A stretch of 11,870 bases of DNA from an uncultured Ilumatobacter sp. (lineage in GTDB: Bacteria; Actinomycetota; Acidimicrobiia; Acidimicrobiales; Ilumatobacteraceae). The stretch is taken from positions 1 to 11,870 of the forward strand of contig CALAHA010000290.1 in assembly GCA_937891565.1 (NCBI GenBank), written 5' to 3'. The notes beneath the pieces are model-generated. The model worked only from the letters and a program-made list of their open reading frames with translations, did no database searches and was not told the origin of the DNA. Below are positions 5,434 through 11,870 of the stretch, piece by piece (position 1 is the first letter of the stretch; every line of letters starts with the position of its first letter). The position numbers were made by a program, and so were the translations under genes.

Positions 5434-6051
5434 ATGGCTCGTTACACCGGACCCAAGCTGCGCATCTCGCGTCGGCTGGGCGTCAACATCTTCGAAAACG
5501 AAAAGGGTCGGACCGTTCTTGAGCGTCGTCCGTTCCCGCCCGGCCAGCATGGCCGTACGCGTCGTCGAGGCAACTCTTCTGAGTTCCTCGCACAGATGCA
5601 GGAGAAGCAGAAAGCCAAGTACATCTACGGTGTGCTCGAGCGTCAGTTCAAGAAGACCTACGAAGAGGCCAACAAGCTCCAGGGCCCGACAGGTGAAATC
5701 CTGTTGCAGCTCCTTGAGCGTCGTCTCGACAACATCGTGTACCGCGCCGGCTGGGGTTCAACCCGCCCGCAGGCACGTCAGTTCGTCAACCACGGGCTGA
5801 TTCTCGTCGACGGCAAGCGAGTCGACATCGCCAGCTTCCGCGTCAAGCGCGGCCAGGTCATTTCTCTGTCGGCCAAGGCCGAGAAGATGATCGTCGTGCA
5901 GCACAACCGCGACACGCTCGATCGCAACCTCGTTGGCTGGCTTGAAGCTGGTGAAGGCGGCAAGCAGGTCACCGTGCGCACGCTCCCCGAGCGCGAACAC
6001 ATCGACGTGCCGGTCCGCGAGTCCCTCATCGTCGAGCTCTACTCTAAGTAG
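5434..6051 (+). CDS. rpsD: 30S ribosomal protein S4 (uS4), zinc-less form
   Basis: 205 residues, a primary 16S rRNA binding protein at the 5' domain. The N-terminus MARYTGPKLRISRRLG has no cysteines, so it is the C- form without a zinc finger. The RNA-binding S4 domain spans about 95-158, including RRLDNIVYRAGW and VNHGLILVDGKRV. It lies 20 nt after rpsK, with AGAAAAGAAG as a possible ribosome binding site. In some bacteria S4 represses its own operon translationally; nothing here proves or excludes that. An 86-nt gap with a hairpin separates it from rpoA. Confidence 0.98.
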   Translation: MARYTGPKLRISRRLGVNIFENEKGRTVLERRPFPPGQHGRTRRRGNSSEFLAQMQEKQKAKYIYGVLERQFKKTYEEANKLQGPTGEILLQLLERRLDNIVYRAGWGSTRPQARQFVNHGLILVDGKRVDIASFRVKRGQVISLSAKAEKMIVVQHNRDTLDRNLVGWLEAGEGGKQVTVRTLPEREHIDVPVRESLIVELYSK

Positions 6052-6059
6052 TCCGCTTG

Positions 6060-6114
6060 CGGCCGGTTGTTCCGGTCGGTTGTCTCCAAACATTTTTGTT
6101 ATTTCTCGAATACT
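6060..6114 (+). promoter_or_regulatory. Hairpin and AT-rich tract between rpsD and rpoA
   Basis: Bases 6060-6066 pair with 6072-6078 (7 bp with one G-U, loop TTGTT). About a dozen nt further is a T-rich run, CATTTTTGTTATTT (6091-6104), unusual in this GC-rich sequence, and then AATACT (6109-6114), which resembles a -10 element though no good -35 is seen. The arrangement could be a partial terminator or an internal promoter that sets the level of rpoA against the ribosomal proteins. The T-run is too far from the stem for a strong intrinsic terminator. Confidence 0.35.
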
Positions 6115-6137
6115 GCAGTTGAAAGGCCCCGAAACCC

Positions 6138-7070
6138 ATGCTCGTCATGCAGCGTCCCTCCATCGAAGCCCTCGGCGAAGAGTCGAACAACCGTCAGCGG
6201 TTTGCTGTCGGCCCGCTTGAGCCCGGCTTCGGCCACACGCTCGGGAACTCGCTCCGTCGTACCCTCCTCTCGTCGATCCCAGGCGCCGCCATCGTGTCGG
6301 TTCGCTTCGACGAAGCACTGCACGAGTTCGACACGATCGGTGGCGTCGCTGAAGACATCACCGACATCATTTTGAACTTGAAGGACATCGTCGTCACCTG
6401 TCTGTCCGAAGAAGCTGTCACGCTGCGTCTCGACGCTCGTGGCGCTGCTGCGGTTACTGCTGGCGACATCGAGTGTCCGGCTGACGTCGAGGTTCTCAAC
6501 AAGGAACTCCACATCGCCACGCTCAATTCGAAGGGCCGCCTGGCCATCGACCTCACCGTCGAGCAGGGCCGTGGCTACATCTCGTCGAACCGCGAAGAAG
6601 AGAACCGTACAATCGGTGTTATCCCGATCGACGCAATCTTCAGCCCGGTCCGCCGTGTGTCCTTCACGGTCGAGCCGACTCGTGTCGAGCAGGCCACCAA
6701 CTACGATCGCCTCGTCATGGAGATCGACACCGACGGTTCGATCTCCCCGGCAGAAGCACTTGCCTCGGCTGGTGCCACACTGCAGGCTTTGAGCGAACTC
6801 GTTGCCTCCATGAGCGATGAGCCGCAGGGCCTCGAGCTCGGCGAAATTGTCGACACCACGGTGTCGTCCCCCGACCTCGACTTGCCGATCGAAGACCTCG
6901 ATCTGTCCGAGCGTCCGAACAACTGTCTCAAGCGGGCACAGGTCAACACCGTGGGCGAGTTGCTCACGAAGACCGAAGACGACCTGCTCAACATCACCAA
7001 CTTCGGCCAGAAAAGCCTCGACGAAGTGAAGGCCAAGCTCGATGAGCGCGGCCTCCAGCTTCGTGGCTGA
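6138..7070 (+). CDS. rpoA: DNA-directed RNA polymerase subunit alpha
   Basis: 310 residues. The N-terminal assembly domain (about 1-230) includes FAVGPLEPGFGHTLGNSLRR, TLLSSIPGAAI and the dimer/beta-contact region up to YDRLVMEIDTDGSISP. An acidic linker leads to the C-terminal domain (about 247-308) with SERPNNCLKRAQVNTVGELL and NFGQKSLDEVKAKL. Arg259, Asn262 and Cys263 align with the E. coli UP-element contact residues R265, N268 and C269, so DNA contact by the domain looks intact. ATG 6138 is preceded by GAAAGG 11 nt upstream; the next ATG (6147) would be further from it. Unlike many actinobacterial alphas it has almost no tail beyond the C-terminal domain. Confidence 0.98.
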   Translation: MLVMQRPSIEALGEESNNRQRFAVGPLEPGFGHTLGNSLRRTLLSSIPGAAIVSVRFDEALHEFDTIGGVAEDITDIILNLKDIVVTCLSEEAVTLRLDARGAAAVTAGDIECPADVEVLNKELHIATLNSKGRLAIDLTVEQGRGYISSNREEENRTIGVIPIDAIFSPVRRVSFTVEPTRVEQATNYDRLVMEIDTDGSISPAEALASAGATLQALSELVASMSDEPQGLELGEIVDTTVSSPDLDLPIEDLDLSERPNNCLKRAQVNTVGELLTKTEDDLLNITNFGQKSLDEVKAKLDERGLQLRG

Positions 7071-7108
7071 TAGCTACCAGCCGGAACGCAAGAAACGGAA
7101 TCTGAATC

Positions 7109-7477
7109 ATGCCCACACCACGCCGCTCACGTCGCTTTGGTAGCTCTGCAGCCCACCAGCGTCTCATGATGGCCAACCTCGCAGCGTCACTGTTCGCTGC
7201 CGAGGCCATCACCACTTCCGAGGCAAAGGCGAAGTTTCTCCGCCCAATCGCGGAGAAGCTGATCACCAAGGCCAAGAAGGCTCAGGAAGAGGGCCCGATG
7301 CAGGTCCACCGGATCCGTCAGATCCAGGCCTTCCTCGGCGACCGTGAGATGACCTACAAGCTGGTCCACGAAGTGGCGCCTCGCTACATGGAGCGCCCGG
7401 GTGGCTACACCCGCATCCTGAAGATGGGCACGCGTCACGGCGACAACGCCGAGATGGCCCGCATCGAACTCGTCTGA
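7109..7477 (+). CDS. rplQ: 50S ribosomal protein L17 (bL17)
   Basis: 122 residues, usual length. It begins MPTPRRSRRFGSSAAHQRLM, as in actinobacterial homologues, and contains LAASLFAAEAITTSEAKAKFLRPIAEKLIT and ends PGGYTRILKMGTRHGDNAEMARIELV-like, split here as GGYTRILKMGTRHGD and MARIELV. L17 lies near the peptide exit of the large subunit. It is 38 nt after rpoA and 36 nt before truA, in the standard alpha-operon order. Confidence 0.98.
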   Translation: MPTPRRSRRFGSSAAHQRLMMANLAASLFAAEAITTSEAKAKFLRPIAEKLITKAKKAQEEGPMQVHRIRQIQAFLGDREMTYKLVHEVAPRYMERPGGYTRILKMGTRHGDNAEMARIELV

Positions 7478-7513
7478 GTTCGCACACAATCGAATGAACG
7501 AAGGCCTACGGGC

Positions 7514-8344
7514 ATGATGGAGCCGGATGTAGCGGGGCGAGAGCTCCGCAACGTCCGGCTCCTCGTCGCGTACGACGGCACTGATTTCCGTGGCTTCGCC
7601 GCGAGTGATGGTGTGCGGACGATCATGGGTTCGCTCACCGAGGTGGTGGCGAGGATCACACGGGTGTCAGTTGAATCCCTCGAACTCGTCGGCTCTGGAC
7701 GCACTGATGCCGGTGTCCATGGCTGGGGCCAAGTTGTCAATGGACTGATTCCCGCTGACACTGATCTGAACCGGTTGACGGCCAGCATCAATGCGTTGCT
7801 CCGGCCCGAAATTGCGGTGCGCGAGCCCGAGTGGGTCGAAGCCGATTTCTCCGCCCGATTCTCGGCGACATCGCGCACGTATCATTACGACATCTGGAAC
7901 GACCGGTCCCCGAACCCGTTGCTGGCCCGTCACGCATGGCATCTCGGGCCACCGCTCGATGTCGATGCGATGAACAGCGCCGCGCTCGACCTCCTGGGCG
8001 ACCACGACTTCTCGTCGTTTTGCCGCAAGCCCAAGCCTGGGCCAGGGTACGACGAGCCATCGATGCATCGGAGGCTGCAAGCCGCGCACTGGACCTCGGA
8101 ACCGTGGCACGACCTGCACCGGTCACCGCTGCTGCGCTTTGAAGTTACGGCCACGTCGTTCTGCCATCAGATGGTGCGCAGCATCGTCGGTACGCTCGTT
8201 GACGTCGGTTTCGGTCGCCTCGCTGCCGACTCGATGCCAGCCGTTCTTGCCGAGCGCAACCGGAACGCCGCTGGCCAAGTCGCTCCGCCCCATGGCCTCA
8301 CCTTTCATGCCGTCAGTTTCCATGGCATCCGCTGGGACGCCTGA
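7514..8344 (+). CDS. truA: tRNA pseudouridine(38-40) synthase TruA
   Basis: 276 residues. TruA converts uridines 38-40 of the anticodon stem to pseudouridine. The N-terminal AYDGTDFRGF and the catalytic segment GSGRTDAGVHGWGQV with Asp65 as nucleophile are present, as are RTYHYDIWN, DFSSFCRK and FCHQMVRSIVGTLVDVG. ATG 7514 is chosen over ATG 7517 because GAAGG lies 9 nt before it; the difference is one residue. It is the last gene of the alpha operon here and converges with the minus-strand c-di-GMP gene, with only 23 nt between the stop codons and no clear terminator. Confidence 0.97.
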   Translation: MMEPDVAGRELRNVRLLVAYDGTDFRGFAASDGVRTIMGSLTEVVARITRVSVESLELVGSGRTDAGVHGWGQVVNGLIPADTDLNRLTASINALLRPEIAVREPEWVEADFSARFSATSRTYHYDIWNDRSPNPLLARHAWHLGPPLDVDAMNSAALDLLGDHDFSSFCRKPKPGPGYDEPSMHRRLQAAHWTSEPWHDLHRSPLLRFEVTATSFCHQMVRSIVGTLVDVGFGRLAADSMPAVLAERNRNAAGQVAPPHGLTFHAVSFHGIRWDA

Positions 8345-8367
8345 CCTGGCGACAATCCAAGCTGAGA

Positions 8368-10506
8368 TCAGGAGCGCAGGGGGATGGGGCGAGGAGCGTC
8401 GTCGGAGATCGTGGCTGCGATGTTGGGAAGCATCGCCAGGAGTTCGTCTGGTGGCACGGCGTGGGAGAACAGCCAACCTTGGAAGGCCTGACACCCGAGT
8501 TCGAAGAGGCGGTCACGCTGGTACGGCTGCTCGACACCCTCGGCAACGCAGGTGATCCGCAGGCTGTTGCTGAGGCCGATGATCGCTGTGGTCAGGTTCG
8601 TGGCTGCGGCATCGACGTCGATGCCGGCAACGAATCGGCGGTCAATCTTGACGCCGTCGACCGGCAGTTCAAGCAGGTGGGCCAGGCTCGAATAGCCGGT
8701 GCCGAAATCGTCAATCGACACGTGTGTGCCGGCGCGCCGGAGCTTGTTCATGTTGGACAGCGAAATGGTACTGGGAGCGAGCAGGTCAGTCTCGGTGATC
8801 TCGACGACTATCTGTTCGGGGCGTGCCTCGAGGTGCGCGCAGCGGTTCAGGAAGGAGTGGCCGAACGACGGCGAGGCGATCATCTTGGGATCGACATTGA
8901 CGTGAACGTCGATGTTGCCATGGCCCGCCTGGTCAAGGCGATGTGCGAACTGGAGCGCCATTTCGAGCACGCAATCGTCGACTGCTTCGGCGAGCCCGGC
9001 CATCTGTGCGAGTGGCAGAATTTCGCCGACGCCGAGCACGCCGCGGACGGGGTGGACCCATCGGACGAGCGCCTCGACGGCCGTGACCGTTCCCCGCACG
9101 TCGACAATGGGTTGGAAGAACGGTTGAATCTCGCCGCTGTTGAGAGATGCACGGAGTTGATCGAGCTGTACCCGACGCTCGTTGATCGCATCGAATGAGA
9201 TGCCGCCGGATTTGGAATGGGTGTTTCGCTTGATCGACATCAATTTGTTCGAAGCGCTCACGAGCAGGGAATCGAGTGCTCTCGGTGCCGGATCGAATGC
9301 CGTTGCTGTCCGAATCGCGAAGTTGACCTCGTGGTCTTCGAGGATGATCGATTGGCCAACATCGCGCCCGACCCGTTCGCGCAACATCTCGATGGCTGCG
9401 TCGTTGGAGGAGCGAATGGCCATGACGAACTCGTCGCCGCCGAGGCGGGCGGTGATCAGGTCGGGCCAGCGAACGTTTTCAATTCGTTCGGCCACGGCGG
9501 AAATGACTGCGTCGCCGACCGGCTCGCCGTACAGCTCGTTGATTGAGCGGAAATTGACGATATCGATCACCAAAATGCCGAGGCCGCCGCCGTCAGCCAT
9601 CATGGCGCGGGCCGCCTGTAAGAAGCCATCTCGGTTGAGGAGGCCCGTGCGGTTGTCGTGCAATGCAAGGAAGTCGACTTGTTCGCGAGCGTCGACGAGT
9701 GCCGAAGCGATTCGTCCACTGACGATGTAGCCCTTGACGACTGGATCGTCGAGCAAATTGTTCACGCTGAGCTCGCAGACGTGATGGCCGCCGTCGCTGG
9801 AAAGCAGTCGCGCTTCGAAGTCGGCCGAGGCATTCGCGGGTATTGCGTGGACCCGTTCGAGGACACGGTCCCGATCGTCCGGGTGGAGATACGAGATGTA
9901 AGGCTCGGTCTGGATCAGCTCCGGATCATGGCCGAGCATGCGCGTGACCGCACGGTTGATCGAACGGATACGCCCGTCTCCTGAGAGCAGTGTGACCATC
10001 CCTTGCATGTTGTTCATGACGGACCGGAGCATGTCGACATCACCCTGGTCGAAGTCGAGCTGGTGACGATCCGTCGTGTCGCGCGCGACGATCACGATGA
10101 GGTCTTCGCCGTCCGAGCTGTCCTTGGACTTCTGTATGGCAGCGCGCAGCTCGAGGTTGACCCATGTGCCGCGACCATGGCGTGCCCGAATACGGAGCAG
10201 CTTGCCATAGTTCTTGCCGGTCACAGTTTCCATCGATGCAGCGACCAGATTGAGATCATCGGGATGGACGAGGGGGAGCACCGACTCCCCAACCACTGCG
10301 ACCGAATCCCAACCGAGAACTGCGCTCGCTCGCTCGTTCGCGTAGCGCAACACCCCCGATGTGTTGATTGCGAGAACTGGATCGCCGAGCTCGTCGATGG
10401 ACGGGATCGACGCAAGCAATGGTGCGTCGGCGGCATTGGCCAGGCGCCGAGACCGGTCTGATGGGTGCTGCCCGGATACGGAATCTCTCGAAAGGTCAGA
10501 GGTCAT
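8368..10506 (-). CDS. PAS-PAS-GGDEF-EAL cyclic-di-GMP signalling protein
   Basis: 712 residues from ATG 10506. Two PAS-like sensor domains come first (about 25-145 and 155-265, both with HPDD segments), then GGDEF (motif RLGGDEF, 356-360) and EAL (EALVRW at 478). The EAL domain keeps key residues of active phosphodiesterases: HVNVDP, EITETD, DDFGTGYSS (599 on), VKIDRRF and AEGVE (655-659). The GGDEF motif is complete, but the usual GH is GE (ELYGEPVGD), and an RxxD (RWPD) lies one residue further from GGDEF than in the standard inhibitory I-site. So c-di-GMP hydrolysis is likely and synthesis is uncertain. No membrane segment or signal peptide is seen, so it should be cytoplasmic. A TTG at 10545 would add 13 residues but overlaps the likely promoter. 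It lies between truA and a glycosyltransferase and is divergent from the latter. Confidence 0.95.
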   Translation of the reverse strand: MTSDLSRDSVSGQHPSDRSRRLANAADAPLLASIPSIDELGDPVLAINTSGVLRYANERASAVLGWDSVAVVGESVLPLVHPDDLNLVAASMETVTGKNYGKLLRIRARHGRGTWVNLELRAAIQKSKDSSDGEDLIVIVARDTTDRHQLDFDQGDVDMLRSVMNNMQGMVTLLSGDGRIRSINRAVTRMLGHDPELIQTEPYISYLHPDDRDRVLERVHAIPANASADFEARLLSSDGGHHVCELSVNNLLDDPVVKGYIVSGRIASALVDAREQVDFLALHDNRTGLLNRDGFLQAARAMMADGGGLGILVIDIVNFRSINELYGEPVGDAVISAVAERIENVRWPDLITARLGGDEFVMAIRSSNDAAIEMLRERVGRDVGQSIILEDHEVNFAIRTATAFDPAPRALDSLLVSASNKLMSIKRNTHSKSGGISFDAINERRVQLDQLRASLNSGEIQPFFQPIVDVRGTVTAVEALVRWVHPVRGVLGVGEILPLAQMAGLAEAVDDCVLEMALQFAHRLDQAGHGNIDVHVNVDPKMIASPSFGHSFLNRCAHLEARPEQIVVEITETDLLAPSTISLSNMNKLRRAGTHVSIDDFGTGYSSLAHLLELPVDGVKIDRRFVAGIDVDAAATNLTTAIIGLSNSLRITCVAEGVEQPYQRDRLFELGCQAFQGWLFSHAVPPDELLAMLPNIAATISDDAPRPIPLRS

Positions 10507-10522
10507 GGCAATCTCACGCCAC

Positions 10523-10530
10523 AATATAGT
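10523..10530. promoter_or_regulatory. Overlapping divergent -10 elements between the c-di-GMP gene and the glycosyltransferase
   Basis: The 10507-10637 interval separates two divergent genes. On the minus strand TATATT (10528 to 10523) lies 16 nt before ATG 10506. On the plus strand TATAGT (10525-10530) would start a transcript near 10537, about 100 nt before ATG 10638. The two hexamers overlap, so the promoters would exclude each other. Neither has a recognisable -35. The AT-rich island is conspicuous in GC-rich DNA. Confidence 0.4.
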
Positions 10531-10637
10531 CCTTGATGCTTGCAATCGAGTGGATGTACCGGCGCCGCCTGAACGCTCGACCCAGTTTTTCGACGACGTG
10601 GCGGAATATGTCAGGGCACCTGGCCGTTGATCCCGAC

Positions 10638-11723
10638 ATGGATCGTTTACGTGTCCTCATCGCATCGACACCGGTCGGCGCGCTCGGATCGGGTATCGGT
10701 GGGGGCGTCGAGCTGACATTGCACAATCTTGTGTACGGCCTCGGCTTACGGGGACACCACGTCGAAGTGGTGGCGCCGGCAAACTCGCTTCACGTTGGCG
10801 AGCGAGTCCATCAGATTGATGGTGCGTTACAGATCAGCGCCCAGGGACTCGGCCGCGAGGCCTCGACAGAGCTCCCTGCAGGCTCGGTACTTGCAGCAAT
10901 GTGGTCACACATCGGGAGTCTCCAAGACGAGGCCGATGTGATCATCAACCTCGCCTACGACTGGTTGCCTTTCCACCTGACGCAGTTCTTCGATGTCCCG
11001 GTGCTCCATGTGGTGTCGATGGGTTCGCTGAGCGATGCGATGGACCACGTGATCACGGAGGTCGAGCGGCTGCGCCCCGGGCGTCTGGCAGTCCACAGCG
11101 CTGCTCAGGCTGTGACATTTCCAGACCCGAGCATCTTCCGAGTTGTCGGCAACGGCATCGTGGCTGAGCGCTACGACGTTCAGTTGACTGCGGCTGACGA
11201 CGCTCCGCTCGGCTTCGTCGGTCGGATTTCGCCGGAGAAGGGCCTGGAAGATGTTGCTGAGCTGTCAGCTCGGACCGGCCGGCGTGTGCTCGTCTGGGGG
11301 ATACTTCAAGACAAGGAGTATTGGCGTCGAATTCAGGCCGACTACCCAGGGGCAACCCTCGATTATCGGGGGTTCCTGCCAACCGACGACCTGCAAGCGC
11401 AGCTGAGTTCCTGCGCGGCGCTGCTGATGACACCCAAGTGGGTCGAGGCATTCGGCAACGTGGCGATCGAGGCAATGGCGGTTGGCGTCCCGGTGATCGC
11501 GTACGACCGGGGCGGTCCGGCCGAGATTGTTGACCATGGTGTCACCGGTTTCGTCGTTCCTGCTGGCGACATCGATGCGCTCGTCGAGGCGGTCGCCCGA
11601 ATCGGCGAAATCGACCGTGCCGCATGTCGGCAGCGGGTCGACGACGAGTACTCGTCGGCAGCGATGGCTGATCGGGTGCTGGAGTGGATTGGTGATGTCA
11701 TCGCCGCACGTGTGCGTGTGTGA
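10638..11723 (+). CDS. GT4-family glycosyltransferase resembling UDP-glucose:tetrahydrobiopterin glucosyltransferase
   Basis: 361 residues, a GT-B fold retaining glycosyltransferase. The N-terminus LIASTPVGALGSGIGGGVEL is a glycine-rich acceptor-domain start. The C-terminal half has GRISPEKGLED (Arg196, Lys201, nucleotide-sugar phosphate contacts) and the EX7E motif EAFGNVAIE (Glu270, Glu278), followed by GVPVIAYDRGGPAEIV. Segments such as AYDWLPFHLTQFF, SMGSLSDAMD, YRGFLPTDDLQ and LMTPKWVEAFGN recall the cyanobacterial family annotated as UDP-glucose:tetrahydrobiopterin glucosyltransferase, which makes pteridine glycosides. This is from memory, not a search, and the acceptor may differ. ATG 10638 is preferred because similarity starts right after it; ATG 10608 or ATG 10536 would add unconserved residues. 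No good Shine-Dalgarno sequence is seen. The stop lies in the loop of a terminator-like hairpin. Confidence 0.9.
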   Translation: MDRLRVLIASTPVGALGSGIGGGVELTLHNLVYGLGLRGHHVEVVAPANSLHVGERVHQIDGALQISAQGLGREASTELPAGSVLAAMWSHIGSLQDEADVIINLAYDWLPFHLTQFFDVPVLHVVSMGSLSDAMDHVITEVERLRPGRLAVHSAAQAVTFPDPSIFRVVGNGIVAERYDVQLTAADDAPLGFVGRISPEKGLEDVAELSARTGRRVLVWGILQDKEYWRRIQADYPGATLDYRGFLPTDDLQAQLSSCAALLMTPKWVEAFGNVAIEAMAVGVPVIAYDRGGPAEIVDHGVTGFVVPAGDIDALVEAVARIGEIDRAACRQRVDDEYSSAAMADRVLEWIGDVIAARVRV

Positions 11724-11734
11724 CGCGCACACGT
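11708..11734 (+). terminator. Strong hairpin at the glycosyltransferase stop codon, likely terminator without T-run
   Basis: ACGTGTGCG (11708-11716) pairs perfectly with CGCACACGT (11726-11734), extended inward by one G-U and one G-C pair to an 11-bp stem with the 5-nt loop TGTGA. The stop TGA is 11721-11723, in the loop. No T-run follows, as is common for proposed actinobacterial terminators. Its last base is the first base of the -35 element of the next promoter. Confidence 0.55.
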
Positions 11735-11762
11735 TGGCTCCCCAGAACGCGCGCCGTATCAT
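11734..11762 (+). promoter_or_regulatory. Promoter of the probable rplM operon
   Basis: TTGGCT (11734-11739), 17-nt spacer, TATCAT (11757-11762), predicting a start near 11769 and a leader of about 88 nt. It is the best-formed promoter in the window. The -10 and flanks match those of the infA promoter. Confidence 0.68.
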
Positions 11763-11803
11763 TGCACGGTTCCGTGGACCAGGCTGCTTGAGCGGTCTGC
11801 CCT

Positions 11804-11830
11804 TGGATGCTGCACCTGCAGTCGGATCCA
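11804..11830 (+). promoter_or_regulatory. Hairpin in the leader of the probable rplM gene
   Basis: TGGAT (11804-11808) pairs with ATCCA (11826-11830), enclosing CTGCA (11810-11814) and TGCAG (11817-11821), which can pair in part because their loop is only 2 nt. Leaders of L13 genes are regulated in some bacteria by binding of ribosomal protein; no known leader family is recognised here. Weak evidence. Confidence 0.25.
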
Positions 11831-11856
11831 CTTCGAATCGAGACGAGCAAACGGCC

Positions 11857-11870
11857 ATGGCCACATACAC
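11857..11870 (+). CDS. rplM: Start of probable 50S ribosomal protein L13, cut by the window end
   Basis: Only ATG GCC ACA TAC AC is visible, giving M-A-T-Y-T, which resembles the (M)xTY start of bacterial L13. The call rests mainly on context: actinobacteria typically have rplM-rpsI downstream of truA, and a ribosomal-type promoter with a leader lies directly upstream. GAGACGAG about 10 nt upstream is a weak ribosome binding site. Five codons cannot prove the identity. Confidence 0.55.

Noticed and set aside
8461..9198. Plus-strand ORF of 245 codons antisense to the EAL domain
   Set aside because: Mirror frame of a GC-rich coding region; the minus strand carries complete EAL motifs and the plus-strand translation has no recognisable domain.
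10533..10637. Extension of the glycosyltransferase to ATG 10536 behind TATAGT, as a leaderless start
   Set aside because: The added residues look unlike the start of GT4 proteins, whose first beta strand begins right after ATG 10638. Not fully excluded.
1..11870. CRISPR array, insertion sequence, tRNA gene or prophage attachment site
   Set aside because: No direct-repeat array, transposase motif, terminal inverted repeats or tRNA-like sequence was seen.

Overview
The window reads as a high-GC actinobacterial chromosome, most likely a member of the Acidimicrobiia (Ilumatobacter-like). This rests on base composition, the gene order and protein sequences such as the Cys4 adenylate kinase; it is an inference, because no rRNA gene is present. 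The backbone is the end of the spc operon and the alpha operon: adk, then infA-rpmJ-rpsM-rpsK-rpsD-rpoA-rplQ-truA, with the first five codons of a probable rplM at the right edge. All of these lie on the + strand.

Two blocks interrupt the conserved order. Block A (658-4133) lies between adk and infA, where many bacteria carry map. It holds a small DCC1-like (DUF393) thiol-disulfide oxidoreductase, a membrane acyltransferase fused to an SGNH domain, and a TetR-family regulator. Block B (8345-11733) lies between truA and rplM. It holds a minus-strand PAS-PAS-GGDEF-EAL cyclic-di-GMP protein and a divergently transcribed GT4 glycosyltransferase that resembles the cyanobacterial tetrahydrobiopterin glucosyltransferases.

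The most striking signal is in block A. The DUF393 gene (681-1115) is open for its full length except for one in-frame TGA at 753-755. That codon sits exactly where the first cysteine of the family's DGxCxxC active site belongs, giving D-G-Y-(TGA)-G-F-C. A stem-loop starts 11 nt after the TGA, with its apical loop 20 nt after it, which is where bacterial SECIS elements lie. The simplest exciting reading is a UxxC selenoprotein of the DCC family. A nonsense mutation or a sequencing error are the alternatives.

The translation genes show a second cluster of signals. infA appears to start at CTG, fixed by a strong Shine-Dalgarno sequence 6 nt upstream. It is preceded by a leader of about 100 nt that can form three consecutive hairpins, and by a promoter whose -10 region is nearly the same as the one in front of rplM. 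Thus infA-truA and rplM onward each appear to have their own promoter, so the ribosomal genes need not depend on read-through from the inserted blocks.
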